From NCBI RefSeq assembly GCF_004000745.1, contig NZ_BILV01000049.1, forward strand, positions 1 through 50,591: DNA of 50,591 nt. The letters run 5' to 3'. The stretch is from Paenibacillus barengoltzii NBRC 101215. Its GTDB lineage: Bacteria; Bacillota; Bacilli; Paenibacillales; Paenibacillaceae. Position 1 is the first letter of the stretch. Every line of letters begins with the position of its first letter. The notes beneath the pieces were generated by a model. The model made no database searches. It worked only from the letters and a program-made list of their open reading frames with translations, and was not told where the DNA came from. Shown in pieces: positions 16,493-25,453 of the stretch. The translations under genes were made by a program, and so were the position numbers.

Positions 16493-16699
16493 ATGGCCAG
16501 CAAAAAGAGCTTCCCACTTCGCCTTGACCCGACGCTATATCAGGCTTTGGAACGCTGGGCAGCGGACGAATTCCGAAGCGTGAATGGGCATATCGAATAC
16601 CTGCTGCGAGAAGCATTGCGCCGCGAGGGAAGACTGCCTTCCACCCGGGCGCCGGGCAAGGAGGAAGAGAAGCATGACGCAGACGACAGTAAAAAGTAA
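16493..16699 (+). CDS. Arc-like ribbon-helix-helix protein
   Basis: A 68-residue protein: KKSFPLRLDPTLYQALERWAADEFRSVNGHIEYLLREALRR is a ribbon-helix-helix domain of the Arc type, followed by a short basic/acidic tail. It starts 19 bases after the SPFH stop and overlaps the next gene by 26 bases, so all three are probably one operon. Such small Arc-like proteins often accompany SPFH genes in Bacilli; whether it represses this operon is not known. Confidence 0.85.
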   Translation: MASKKSFPLRLDPTLYQALERWAADEFRSVNGHIEYLLREALRREGRLPSTRAPGKEEEKHDADDSKK

Positions 16700-17291
16700 G
16701 TCGTGGTGGGAACCGAAGTCGACGACCCTGCTAAAAGAGTACGCCAGAACCTCTGGAGGGACTTACGCTGCAGGAACTTTTAAGAACTGGAAGTATAAGG
16801 GACAGCGTGTCCATCTGCCGCTTTCCCCACACTTCGGTTCCTGTGAGGTGACGATCACTGACCCGAATAACGACAGCTCCGGTCATGAGTACGCGATCTC
16901 CGTGAAGTACAGCTACCGGCCGCGCCGAAAGCTGGAGTTCGTGTTATTTTCGGCCAACCGACATATCTTGGCTTGGTTTTCCAGGGGGCTCCGGGAAGCT
17001 TCCCTTCCCAACTCCGCGCTGAACAAAAAATATCGAGCCAAAGCTTCCCATCCCAGTCTCCTGCGATCGGCATTGAAATATGAAGGGATCGAAGAGTTGC
17101 TGAACCTTCATTCCAAGATCCATGTACGACTGCGGATTAAGAACGGACGTGCCACTTTGACCTGTACGGAGAAATTAAAGAAGCCCGACGTGACTGCTAT
17201 CACAGCAACCGTTGAGCTCATGAAGAAGCTGCTTCTTGCCTTGGAGGATCAAGGCATTATTGGGGATCCCGTCATCCATCCAAAACAATAG
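16674..17291 (+). CDS. Hypothetical protein of the SPFH-RHH operon
   Basis: A protein of about 205 residues, not recognised. The ATG at 16674 has AAGGAGGAAGAG just upstream and lies inside the preceding gene. The sequence is basic, without signal peptide or membrane helices, with beta-rich stretches (VHLPLSPHFGSCEVTITDPNN; HVRLRIKNGRATLTCTEKL) and a C-terminal helix. Co-transcription with SPFH and RHH genes suggests a cytoplasmic partner of the SPFH protein; this is inference. Confidence 0.75.
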   Translation: MTQTTVKSKSWWEPKSTTLLKEYARTSGGTYAAGTFKNWKYKGQRVHLPLSPHFGSCEVTITDPNNDSSGHEYAISVKYSYRPRRKLEFVLFSANRHILAWFSRGLREASLPNSALNKKYRAKASHPSLLRSALKYEGIEELLNLHSKIHVRLRIKNGRATLTCTEKLKKPDVTAITATVELMKKLLLALEDQGIIGDPVIHPKQ

Positions 17292-17301
17292 CATTTCCAT
17301 C

Positions 17302-17370
17302 AAAAAAACGAGCCTTCCCTCGTAAGACCGGAACAAACGTCCGGAACCTTACGAGTTGGGAGGCTCGTTT
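17302..17370. terminator. Bidirectional terminator between the SPFH operon and copA
   Basis: AAACGAGCCT...CCC...CGTAAG...CCGG pairs with its complement on the right in a long interrupted stem with A-run before and T-run after. It is shared by the two convergent transcripts. Confidence 0.85.
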
Positions 17371-17387
17371 CACTTTACATCGTAAGA

Positions 17388-19622
17388 TTATAGCTTCACT
17401 CGTTGCAAGCGCAGCGCGTTCAGCACCACGGAGACGGAGCTGAGCGCCATCGCTGCTCCGGCCAGCCACGGAGCGAGGAAGCCTGCAGCGGCGACCGGGA
17501 TACCGATCGAATTGTAAGCAAGCGCCCAGAACAAGTTCTGCTTGATGTTACCCATTGTGCGCTTGCTCATGGCGATTGCATCCGGCACGCCTTCCAGGTC
17601 GCCGCGCATCAGCGTGACGTCAGCGGCCTCCATGGCCACGTCGGTGCCCGTGCCGATGGCGATGCCTACGTCGGCTACGGCCAGCGCGGGAGCGTCGTTG
17701 ATCCCGTCGCCCACCATCGCCGTCTTCAGGCCGCGGGCCTGGAGTTTTTTCACCTCGGCGGCTTTGCCTTCCGGAAGCACCTCGGCCAGCACCTCGTCGA
17801 TCCCGACCTCGGCGGCGATCGCCTGGGCGGTGCGCACGTTGTCGCCGGTGATCATCACCACGTGAAGGCCCATCTCCTTCAGCCGCGCCACCGCGGCCTT
17901 GGACGTCTCCTTCACGGTGTCGCTCACGGCGACCATGCCGGCGTAGACGCCGTCGACCGCCACGAGCAGCACGGTTTGGCCGGCCGCTTCCAGCGCGGCC
18001 ATGCCGGCTTCCGCGGCGGCGACGTCGACGCCTTCACGCGCCATCAAGCGGCGCGTGCCGGCGAGCACCCGGCGGTCCTCGACGACCGCCGTGATGCCGT
18101 GCCCGGGCACCGCCTCAAAAGCGGTGGCCTCGGGCAGCTCCAGGGCGCGCGCCCGCGCCCCGGCCACCAGAGCATCCGCCAGCGGATGCTCTGACCCGCG
18201 CTCGGCGGCGCCGACGAGCCGGAGCAACGCAGCTTCGTCCCAGCCCTCGGCCGGGACGACTTCCCGCAGCTCCGGCTGCCCCCGCGTGATCGTGCCGGTC
18301 TTATCCAGCACGATCGCTTGCAGCCCTTGGGCGGCCTCGAGGTGCTCGCCGCCCTTAAACAGGATCCCGTACTCCGCAGCTCGTCCGGACCCGGCCATAA
18401 TCGATGTTGGCGTCGCCAGCCCCAACGCGCAAGGGCACGCGATAACGAGCACGGCGATCGCCTTTTCTAGCGCCTCGGCGAAGCTGCCCGGCGCCACGAA
18501 GAAAAACCATACCAAGAACGTAACTACCGCAATCCCAACCACAATCGGGACAAAAATCCCGGAAATCACATCCGCTACCCGCTGAATCGGCGCCTTCGAG
18601 CCTTGCGCCTCCTCAACGACACGGATGATTTGCGCAAGCGCGGTTTCACTGCCTACCTTGGCCGCTTGTACACGCAGCACGCCATGTTTGTTGACGGTCG
18701 CACCGATGACCGTGTCGCCCTCCTTCTTCTCCACCGGGATGCTCTCCCCGGTCAGCATCGATTCATCTACGGACGAGACCCCGCCGATGACGACGCCATC
18801 AACCGGGATCTTCTCACCTGGCTTGACGATCAATACGTCCCCGGGTACAACCCCTTCGATCGATACCACCGTTTCGACACCGTCTTTGAGAACCAGCGCT
18901 GTTTTGGCCTGCAGCCCCATCAACGTTTTGATCGCTTGGGAGGAGCGGCCTTTGGCTAACGCCTCAAACCATTTACCGAGCAGGATTAATGTAATCAAGA
19001 TCGAGCTGGTTTCATAATACAGCTGGGGGGTATGCCCATGAGGCATCGACAAAGAGTCCAAACTCAAATACAAACTATAAAAATACGCCGCCGACGTACC
19101 CAGCGCGACCAATACGTCCATGTTGGCGCTGCGGCTGCGCAGCGCTTTGAAGGCACCGACGTAAAAGCCCCAGCCGATGATAAATTGCACCGGCGTTGCC
19201 AGCGCGAGCTGGAACCACGGGTTCATAAACAGCTCCGGCGTCCAGATCCATGAGGTAAAGGAGAAATGCCCGGCCATCGCCCAGAGCAGCGGAAACGCAA
19301 GCACGGCCGACACGATCAGCTTATTTCGTTGTTTCCGGATTTCCCGTGCGCGAAGTTCCCCGGACTCCTTCTCGGACGGCTTCAATACCGCACCGTAGCC
19401 CAACTGGCTTACCTTATTGATGATCTGCTCGATCGAGACCGTCCCCGGCTCATACCGCACTTGCGCCGTTTCCAGCGCCAGATTGACGTTGGCTTGTTCC
19501 ACGCCGGGCAGCCGGTTTAACCCCTTCTCGATCCGTGCCGCACAGGCCGCGCAGGTCATGCCGGTAATTTGCAATGTTGTCTGGTCGTGATTCGCACCGG
19601 CGGCTGGCCATGTTTTTTCCAT
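17388..19622 (-). CDS. copA: Copper-exporting P1B-type ATPase CopA
   Basis: A 744-residue P-type ATPase with one N-terminal heavy-metal-associated domain ([15 protein letters not shown], residues about 20-35). Other catalytic landmarks are present: TGES in the actuator domain, the metal-selecting CPCALG in the sixth helix, the phosphorylated DKTGTITRG, the SEHPLADAL histidine motif and [12 protein letters not shown]. One metal-binding domain instead of the two of Bacillus subtilis CopA. It exports Cu(I) across the cytoplasmic membrane. A CsoR operator lies just upstream, and copZ and csoR follow upstream on the same strand. Confidence 0.96.
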   Translation of the reverse strand: MEKTWPAAGANHDQTTLQITGMTCAACAARIEKGLNRLPGVEQANVNLALETAQVRYEPGTVSIEQIINKVSQLGYGAVLKPSEKESGELRAREIRKQRNKLIVSAVLAFPLLWAMAGHFSFTSWIWTPELFMNPWFQLALATPVQFIIGWGFYVGAFKALRSRSANMDVLVALGTSAAYFYSLYLSLDSLSMPHGHTPQLYYETSSILITLILLGKWFEALAKGRSSQAIKTLMGLQAKTALVLKDGVETVVSIEGVVPGDVLIVKPGEKIPVDGVVIGGVSSVDESMLTGESIPVEKKEGDTVIGATVNKHGVLRVQAAKVGSETALAQIIRVVEEAQGSKAPIQRVADVISGIFVPIVVGIAVVTFLVWFFFVAPGSFAEALEKAIAVLVIACPCALGLATPTSIMAGSGRAAEYGILFKGGEHLEAAQGLQAIVLDKTGTITRGQPELREVVPAEGWDEAALLRLVGAAERGSEHPLADALVAGARARALELPEATAFEAVPGHGITAVVEDRRVLAGTRRLMAREGVDVAAAEAGMAALEAAGQTVLLVAVDGVYAGMVAVSDTVKETSKAAVARLKEMGLHVVMITGDNVRTAQAIAAEVGIDEVLAEVLPEGKAAEVKKLQARGLKTAMVGDGINDAPALAVADVGIAIGTGTDVAMEAADVTLMRGDLEGVPDAIAMSKRTMGNIKQNLFWALAYNSIGIPVAAAGFLAPWLAGAAMALSSVSVVLNALRLQRVKL

Positions 19623-19653
19623 GACAATTCCTCCATCTTAACCCCTGTAAGTT

Positions 19654-19670
19654 ATACCCCATAGGGGTAT
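19654..19670. promoter_or_regulatory. CsoR operator upstream of copA
   Basis: A perfect palindrome, ATACCCC-ATA-GGGGTAT, of the pseudo-palindromic type bound by CsoR repressors. It lies 31 bases before the copA start, between copA and copZ. Confidence 0.88.
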
Positions 19671-19762
19671 GTAAAGGGCAAATAAAAACTCCAACTCCCG
19701 TTCCCTAAAGACGCACGGCGAATTTGCTCGTACGTCTCAGAGGTCCAGGAAAAGTCTTTCGA

Positions 19763-19963
19763 TCAAACGACGTCGTAGCCTTGATCCTCGATCGCTTCTT
19801 TGATTTGATCAACCGTCACTTTCGTTTCGTCGAAAGTCACTTCCACTTTCTTCGCAGCCAGATCCACTTTCCCTGTAGCGCCAAGGCCGGCAACCGCTCC
19901 TTCTACCGATTTCACGCAATGATTGCAGGACATTCCTTCAACGGTTAACGTAATATTTTGCAT
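19763..19963 (-). CDS. copZ: Copper chaperone CopZ
   Basis: A 66-residue single heavy-metal-associated domain with the metal motif MSCNHC near residue 13 and the family's ferredoxin-like pattern ending EAIEDQGYDVV. It carries Cu(I) in the cytoplasm to CopA. It lies between csoR and copA, each gap holding a CsoR operator, so the three genes can be transcribed together or separately. Confidence 0.95.
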   Translation of the reverse strand: MQNITLTVEGMSCNHCVKSVEGAVAGLGATGKVDLAAKKVEVTFDETKVTVDQIKEAIEDQGYDVV

Positions 19964-20006
19964 GATTCGTTCCTCCCATGAGTTTTATAGATGCTTCCTC
20001 TGCAGC

Positions 20007-20024
20007 GTACCCCCCCGGGGGTTC
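20007..20024. promoter_or_regulatory. CsoR-type operator upstream of copZ
   Basis: GTACCCCCCCGGGGGTTC resembles the other two sites but with a longer C/G core and an imperfect right flank. It is between csoR and copZ. Confidence 0.7.
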
Positions 20025-20030
20025 CACTGT

Positions 20031-20405
20031 TTATTTCATCAGCTTATTGACCGTAACGAGCAGCTCGTCGAGCACTTCCGTCTCACCGGCTTGAATTCGC
20101 TCGATCACGCAGCTCTTCATGTGTCCCTCCAGCAGCAGCCGGCCCACGCTGTTCAGCGCAGATTGCACGGCGGCGATCTGGTTCAGCACATCGTCACAGT
20201 AAGTATCTCTCTCAATCAGCCCTTTGATACCGCGGATTTGCCCTTCAATCCGGTTCAATCGGCTGGTCAAGTTGCTCTTCATCGCTTCGGAATGATGACT
20301 GCGCCGTACCGGCTTACCATTCTCCGTTTCCGATACGTGTTGATGCCCGCCGTGCTCCTCGCAATGAGCGGACGCCACATGTTCCTGTCCCTCGACCTTC
20401 GCCAT
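20031..20405 (-). CDS. csoR: CsoR-type copper-sensing repressor
   Basis: A 124-residue all-helical repressor. The Cu(I) ligands typical of CsoR are present in RDTYCDDV (Cys), EGHMKSC (His and Cys). The helical core NRIEGQIRGIKGLIER is conserved. Unusually, about 40 extra residues at the N-terminus are rich in histidine and include HCEEHGGHQH, which could bind metal. Apo-CsoR represses and releases DNA on binding copper. A perfect operator lies directly upstream, so the gene is autoregulated. Confidence 0.93.
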   Translation of the reverse strand: MAKVEGQEHVASAHCEEHGGHQHVSETENGKPVRRSHHSEAMKSNLTSRLNRIEGQIRGIKGLIERDTYCDDVLNQIAAVQSALNSVGRLLLEGHMKSCVIERIQAGETEVLDELLVTVNKLMK

Positions 20406-20457
20406 ACATGACTCCTTTCCAAACCAACGTGGTTTGCTGTGGTACGCTCATTATAAT

Positions 20458-20474
20458 ATACCCCCATGGGGTAT
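20458..20474. promoter_or_regulatory. CsoR operator upstream of csoR
   Basis: ATACCCCCATGGGGTAT, 53 bases before the csoR start and adjacent to a TATAAT-like sequence, matches the copA site. Confidence 0.88.
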
Positions 20475-20614
20475 GTAAAGAGGGGGCAGCAAATCTTTTT
20501 CTCGACGCAAAACAGACCTCGCAATGGTTACTCGAATGGTTACCTCCTAATGTTTACCTCTGAACGCTAACCTCTTAAAGCCTTCCTTCTGACGATATCC
20601 TCCTATCGCTGCCC

Positions 20615-20801
20615 CGTAACGGACCTCAAAGTCCTTATTTGTCATTTCCCGGCTCATTTCCCGTGTTAACAGACCCCATTGATCTTATTCGCACCATAAA
20701 GATCCCAACCTGTGCAACATCCGCAAAATAACGGCCATGAAGTCCATTAGCCGCCAGCAAACGCCAATCAACCTCAAATAACGGCTCTACGGTCCGTTAA
20801 A
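20615..20801. repeat. Four copies of the TAACGGAC repeat family
   Basis: Forward copies start near 20616 and 20665, inverted copies end near 20752 and 20801. The consensus, TAACGGACn7-8CGTTATTYG, contains TAACG and CGTTA as inverted arms around a variable centre. Two near-identical copies are at 50424-50504. Confidence 0.75.
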
Positions 20802-20883
20802 ATAACCGGTACAGTAGTATGACAATAGCGACTGCGGCTACAACAGCAACAATGAGCAGCAACAGCCGAGACACCTGCTGCAT
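20797..20883 (-). CDS. Possible 28-residue single-helix membrane peptide
   Basis: A minus-strand ATG frame encodes MQQVSRLLLLIVAV followed by more hydrophobic residues and the ending LLYRLF, one membrane helix with basic ends. No ribosome site is visible, and a repeat copy lies just upstream with an in-frame stop, so it may be the tail of a decayed gene. Confidence 0.25.
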   Translation of the reverse strand: MQQVSRLLLLIVAVVAAVAIVILLYRLF

Positions 20884-20901
20884 CAGCGTATCATCTGCAC
20901 T

Positions 20902-21085
20902 CTAACGCTTACCAGGAACGCTATTGGGCCCAAAATGAGGGCGTTAAGAATCTAACGCTTATGAGAGAGCTTATTCGCCCGTTATGCCCTGGAAACGGAG
21001 CCGTTTGGTGCAAATAAGCTCGCTGACAAGCGTTAGAAATGAAACCCCCCGCTTTGGGCCCAAATAAGCACTGTGGCAAGCGTTA
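20902..21085. repeat. Four copies of the TCTAACGCTT repeat family
   Basis: Two forward copies (20902-20931, 20951-20980) face two inverted copies (21009-21038, 21056-21086). Each runs TCTAACGCTT, about 8 variable bases, then GCTTATTTGGGCCC or a variant. The arrangement makes one large interrupted inverted repeat. The end TTATTYGGGC is shared with the TAACGGAC family. Confidence 0.8.
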
Positions 21086-21345
21086 GCCGAAACGGCACAC
21101 GTCGACCGGTCGGTTAGTAGTTAGAAGTAGTTAGGAGTATCATGAACAGTTAAAAGTAACTTGCGCGACGACAGTGTCAATAGTCGGTAATAGGGAATTC
21201 GCGTAAGCGTAATATGCGGTTGCTCGCGTACTAGCGTAGCCCGCGCGCTTGCCCCCACCCGCCGCATAATAGCGCCGCCCGTCTTAGCCCCCTGCGGCTC
21301 CATCGAAGGCAGCTCCTCTCTATCTAGCATCCCCCCGCCAACGCC

Positions 21346-21386
21346 AAAAAACCCGCTGCCACACTACGTGACAGCGGGTTTCTTTT
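21346..21386. terminator. Terminator of the quinol oxidase operon
   Basis: AAACCCGCTG and CAGCGGGTTT with an inner CAC/GTG form a strong stem; on the minus strand it is followed by a T-run. It lies 20 bases after the subunit IV stop. Confidence 0.9.
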
Positions 21387-21405
21387 CCGATATTTGACTG
21401 CCCTC

Positions 21406-21690
21406 TTATTGGTAACCCCAAATCATCGTCAGCAACGTACCAAAGACGGTCACCAGCCCGACGAACAGGGCGTATACGAGGTTGGCGTACAAGGCACCTT
21501 TGCTGCGGTTCTCGCCGATGTGCATGAACATGAACAGCTGCACCGACATCTGTACGGCCGCGCAGATGAGCAGGATCGTCATGCCCATGGCAAACGACAT
21601 ATCCCAGAACACCACCGACAGTGCTACGACAGAAAGGATCAGTGAGAACACATATCCCATGACGTGTTGAATCGGGAACAGTTTTTTCAT
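21406..21690 (-). CDS. Quinol oxidase subunit IV
   Basis: A 94-residue protein with three membrane helices, matching the CyoD/QoxD family: HVMGYVFSLILSVVAL, a second helix ending VQMSVQLFMFMHIGENRS and a third near the C-terminus. It is the last gene of the oxidase operon, two bases after subunit III. It is an accessory subunit needed for assembly. Confidence 0.92.
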   Translation of the reverse strand: MKKLFPIQHVMGYVFSLILSVVALSVVFWDMSFAMGMTILLICAAVQMSVQLFMFMHIGENRSKGALYANLVYALFVGLVTVFGTLLTMIWGYQ

Positions 21691-21691
21691 G

Positions 21692-22288
21692 TCACATCAG
21701 TCCTTTCAAGTATACAAAGCTGAAGATGAAGATCCAGACCACGTCCAGGAAGTGCCAGTACAGCGAGAAAATAAACGATTTATTCGCCGTATCATGAGTA
21801 AATCCTTCGCGTTTCACCTGAATCATCAACCCGCTGCCCCACAGAAGACCCAGCGTCACGTGGGCGCCGTGCGTCCCCAGCAAGACGAATAAGCTCGACA
21901 GGAACGCGCTCGTTTGCATCGTCGCGCCTTCATGCACATAAGTCACGAACTCGGTAATCTCGATGCCCAGGAACCCGAGGCCCAACAGCAGCGTGATGGC
22001 GAAGAACGCCATAAACGGTTTTCTCAGCCCCAGACGCATGCTGTGTACCGCCAAACCGCAGGTAAAGCTGCTGGTCAACAGCAAGAACGTTTCGCCCAAC
22101 ACCGGTCCGATTTCGAAGATTTCTGCTCCGTTCGGGCCGCTGCCAGTCCGGTTCCACAGCGTCAGATACACCGAGAACAGCGTGGCGAAGAGCACGATTT
22201 CCGCGCCCAGGAACAGCCAGAACCCAAGTACCCGGTTACTGTTCTCTTCCGTTTGATATTCGAGCGGTAAAGTATGATCTACCTTCAT
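21692..22288 (-). CDS. Quinol oxidase subunit III
   Basis: A 198-residue, five-helix protein of the CyoC/QoxC family. Conserved stretches are LGFWLFLGAEIVLFATLF, TSSFTCGLAVHSMRLG and LGTHGAHVTLGLLW, the last typical of heme-copper oxidase subunit III. It overlaps the subunit I stop by four bases, so translation is coupled. Confidence 0.95.
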   Translation of the reverse strand: MKVDHTLPLEYQTEENSNRVLGFWLFLGAEIVLFATLFSVYLTLWNRTGSGPNGAEIFEIGPVLGETFLLLTSSFTCGLAVHSMRLGLRKPFMAFFAITLLLGLGFLGIEITEFVTYVHEGATMQTSAFLSSLFVLLGTHGAHVTLGLLWGSGLMIQVKREGFTHDTANKSFIFSLYWHFLDVVWIFIFSFVYLKGLM

Positions 22289-24258
22289 GCGTGTTCACCC
22301 CGCAATCCTGCATCCGAGTCCAACCGACTGGCCAAAGCCTTCTCGGTTTTGATAATTTCGCTGACCGGAATATGTCGACCGTGGTCGCGTTCGAAAGAAC
22401 GTACCGCCAGCATGACGAGAATTCCCAGGCCGGCGATGATCGCCGGTACCCACCAGCTAAAGACCATAAAGAATCCGAAGAAGAAGAAAATCACACCCAG
22501 GATAAACGGTTGGCCGCTGTTGTTCGGCATATGAATCTCTTCGTATTTGTCCGAGTACAACGGTTTGCCGGTTTTCTTAGATACCCAGAACGGATCCAGT
22601 GAATCGACCTTAGGTACAACGGCAAAGTTGTATTCTGGAACCGGAGAATGCGTGCTCCATTCCAGCGTACGAGCGTTCCAAGGATCGCCCGTTTTGTCCC
22701 GTTCCGCGTAGCGGAAGCTCCAGTAAATGTTGTACACCAGCACGATAAACCCGATGGCGAGTCCCACCGCACCGATCGAAGCGATCAAGTTCAGCGGACC
22801 AAAGCCGGTGCTTTCCGAATAGGTGTACATCCGCCGGGTCATTCCTTTCAGACCAAGGAAGAACAGCGGCATAAAGGTTACATTAAAGCTAATGGCAATA
22901 ATCCAGAAAGCCAGTTTGCCTTGACGATCGTTGAGCCGGAACCCAAACAATTTCGGGAACCAGTAATAGAACCCTGCAATCACCGCAAATACGGTACCTG
23001 GAATCAGCACGTAGTGGAAATGCGCCACCAAGAACATCGTGTTGTGGTATTGATAGTCGGCGCTCGCCATCGCCAGCATGACCCCGGTTACCCCACCGAT
23101 CGTAAAGATCGGGATAAAAGCGAGGGAATACAGCATCGGCGTTGTAAATTCGATGCGCCCTTTTTGCAGCGTAAACAGCCAGTTGAAAATTTTAACCCCA
23201 GTTGGAACTGCAATCGCCATTGTTGTAATCGAGAAGATCCCGTTAACCATGACGCCGTGACCCATCGTATAGAAGTGGTGCGCCCATACGATAAACGACA
23301 GCAGCGAAATGACGATCATACTCCACACCATGGACTTATAGCCGTACAAGTTTTTACGTGAGAACGTCGAAATAACTTCACTGTAAATCCCGAAGGCCGG
23401 CAAAATCACGATATAAACCTCCGGATGGCCCCATACCCAGAACAGGTTGGCCCAGAGCATATCCATCCCGCCGTTGGCCATTGTAAAGAACTGCGTACCA
23501 AACAGGCGATCGAACATCATCAGTGCCAGCGCTACGGTTAATACCGGGAACGCAAACAAGATGATGATATTGGTGATCAGTACCGACCAGGTAAACATCG
23601 GCATTTTCATCAGCGTCATGCCTGGTGCACGCATTTTCAGAATCGTCACCAGGAAGTTGACGGCAGTCATCAGCGTACCGATCCCCGCGATTTGGATCGC
23701 GATCGAGTAGTAGTTATTACCTACCGTTGGGCTGAACTCAACGCTCGCCAGCGGGAAGTAAGCGGTCCATCCGGCATCCGGGGAGCCCCCGATGACGAAG
23801 GAGATGTTAAACAGCATCGCTCCGGCGAAGAACAGCCAGAAGCTGACGGCATTCAGCCGTGGGAACGCGACGTCGCGCGCGCCAATTTGCAGCGGAATAA
23901 CCACGTTCATCAAACCAACGATAAACGGCATCGCCATAAACAGGATCATAATGACCCCGTGTGTTGTAAAAATTTCGTTATAGTGCTGCGCATCCAGCAG
24001 CCCGTTCTCCGGCATCGCCAGCTGCGCCCGCATGAGCAGCGCATCCACGCCGCCGCGGAAGAGCATCAGCAAAGCGGAGATGATATACATGATGCCGATC
24101 CGCTTGTGGTCGACGGTCGTTAACCATTCGCGCCACAGCCAGCCCCATTTTTTAAAATAGGTTAATCCGATGACGATCGCCAGCGATACAACCACAATGC
24201 TGACCATCGCACCATAAATCATCGGCTCACCCGTGACGAAAAATTCGTCCCATTTCAT
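22285..24258 (-). CDS. Quinol oxidase subunit I (heme-copper catalytic subunit)
   Basis: A 657-residue membrane protein of the CyoB/QoxB type. The active-site region WGHPEVYIVILPAFG contains the CuB histidine and the cross-linked tyrosine; WAHHFYTMG gives the next two CuB histidines; the heme ligands lie in FTTHGVIMILF and HFHYVLIPG. Proton-channel residues in NVVIPLQIGARDVAFPRLN are conserved. It reduces oxygen to water and pumps protons, using quinol. Whether heme a or heme o is used cannot be decided here. Subunit II precedes it by 24 bases. Confidence 0.96.
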   Translation of the reverse strand: MKWDEFFVTGEPMIYGAMVSIVVVSLAIVIGLTYFKKWGWLWREWLTTVDHKRIGIMYIISALLMLFRGGVDALLMRAQLAMPENGLLDAQHYNEIFTTHGVIMILFMAMPFIVGLMNVVIPLQIGARDVAFPRLNAVSFWLFFAGAMLFNISFVIGGSPDAGWTAYFPLASVEFSPTVGNNYYSIAIQIAGIGTLMTAVNFLVTILKMRAPGMTLMKMPMFTWSVLITNIIILFAFPVLTVALALMMFDRLFGTQFFTMANGGMDMLWANLFWVWGHPEVYIVILPAFGIYSEVISTFSRKNLYGYKSMVWSMIVISLLSFIVWAHHFYTMGHGVMVNGIFSITTMAIAVPTGVKIFNWLFTLQKGRIEFTTPMLYSLAFIPIFTIGGVTGVMLAMASADYQYHNTMFLVAHFHYVLIPGTVFAVIAGFYYWFPKLFGFRLNDRQGKLAFWIIAISFNVTFMPLFFLGLKGMTRRMYTYSESTGFGPLNLIASIGAVGLAIGFIVLVYNIYWSFRYAERDKTGDPWNARTLEWSTHSPVPEYNFAVVPKVDSLDPFWVSKKTGKPLYSDKYEEIHMPNNSGQPFILGVIFFFFGFFMVFSWWVPAIIAGLGILVMLAVRSFERDHGRHIPVSEIIKTEKALASRLDSDAGLRGEHA

Positions 24259-24282
24259 GTTCAGGTACTCCCTTCCCGTTGA

Positions 24283-25224
24283 TTAGTTATGAGCTTCGTG
24301 TTCGCTAGATTCTTCCGTCATGTCCATGTCGGAGTGGTCCATTGTCGAATGGTCCATCTCCTCGGTTCCGTTCTCGCCGCCATGATGATGACCGGCGTTC
24401 TCGCCTTCCGGCGCAGGACGGAAGTCCAGATGAGTCGAGCTGTACGTTTGACGACCGACATGTGCGGTTTCCAGCAATTTATTGAACTCCGACTCGGTCA
24501 GCTCAGGAGCGGTGTCCTTCACTTCTTTGACCCATTTGTCATATTCCGACGGCGCCATAGCCAGCGCTTCAAATTCCATGTGTGCGAAGCCCTCACCGGA
24601 GAAGTTCGAGTTCTTACCCATGTAGGAGCCCTCATGTTCAGCAACGATGTTCAGCGTATTGACCATGTCGCTCATCGCGTATTTCTGTCCCGCCAATTGC
24701 GGAATCCAGAAGCTCGTAATTGGACCGTACGAATACAGCCGGAACTCTACTGGACGGTTCGTTGGAATGTTCACATAGTTAACCGTCTCGATTCCTTCCT
24801 CCGGATAGCTAAAATGCCATTTCCAGTTGGAGGAGGCGGCGTAAATCACGAGCGGCTTTTGATCCTCGTAGCCTTCCGGCACTTTTTCGACCGCTGACGT
24901 ACTGCGCACGGTCACAACCGACAGCACCGCGACGATAATGATTGGAATCGTAATCCAAGTGATTTCCAGCCATTTGCTGCCTTCCACATGCGGCGGTTCG
25001 TAGTCCGGCGCTGCTTTGGAAGCCCGATATTTCGTTAACATATAGATGTACAGCGTGTAAACGACCAGCAAAATAAAGGCCATCGTTAAAATCGAAAAAA
25101 TGATGACTTGCGATTGGGTCTTGGCCACCGGACCTTTCGGGTCTAACACCGTCAACTGATTACACCCGGTCAGGAGGACAAGGAGGGCTGAAAATAAAGC
25201 TAAAAGCAACCCTTTCCTTTTCAT
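24283..25224 (-). CDS. Quinol oxidase subunit II with a His/Met-rich tail
   Basis: A 313-residue lipoprotein of the CyoA/QoxA family: lipobox LLTGC near residue 21, two membrane helices, then a cupredoxin domain (WKWHFSYPEEGIETVNYVNIP). The cysteines of a CuA site are absent at EHEGSYMGKNSNFSGEGFAH, showing that the enzyme takes electrons from quinol and not cytochrome c. The last 39 residues or so form an unusual tail, GHHHGG followed by repeated MDHS/MDHSDMDM, like metal-binding His/Met motifs of copper proteins. First gene of the four-gene operon; Rex-like sites lie 230-320 bases upstream. Confidence 0.93.
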   Translation of the reverse strand: MKRKGLLLALFSALLVLLTGCNQLTVLDPKGPVAKTQSQVIIFSILTMAFILLVVYTLYIYMLTKYRASKAAPDYEPPHVEGSKWLEITWITIPIIIVAVLSVVTVRSTSAVEKVPEGYEDQKPLVIYAASSNWKWHFSYPEEGIETVNYVNIPTNRPVEFRLYSYGPITSFWIPQLAGQKYAMSDMVNTLNIVAEHEGSYMGKNSNFSGEGFAHMEFEALAMAPSEYDKWVKEVKDTAPELTESEFNKLLETAHVGRQTYSSTHLDFRPAPEGENAGHHHGGENGTEEMDHSTMDHSDMDMTEESSEHEAHN

Positions 25225-25453
25225 AGGATACCGATACCCCTTTCTTCATTGTGAACACCATCCCCAAAAGCTATGGGCATGGCTTCGTTCGATCAGCTAC
25301 TTTTATGTTAGGAAAGGGGGGATTGAATAACAATTCATATAGAATGTTATTTCTGTAAATTTATTACATTCAATAGTGTGACTTTTATCCTTTACATCAC
25401 ATGAAAAGTTGATTTAAGCCGATTTTCGGCCGTTTTCCGGCAAAATTGGCGAT

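Larger units (their letters stand above)
20475..21405. other. Geneless 900-bp stretch with two repeat families
   Basis: Between csoR and the quinol oxidase operon no conserved protein-coding frame is apparent. It holds four TAACGGAC-type repeats (20615-20801), four TCTAACGCTT-type repeats (20902-21085), a tiny hydrophobic frame between them (20797-20883) and the oxidase terminator at its right end. Confidence 0.75.

Noticed and set aside
17403..18194. Long plus-strand frame antisense to copA
   Set aside because: His/Arg/Gly-rich composition typical of a shadow of GC-rich coding sequence; copA is unambiguous.
21121..21330. 69-codon minus-strand frame before the quinol oxidase terminator
   Set aside because: No ribosome site and no recognisable similarity; probably a chance frame.
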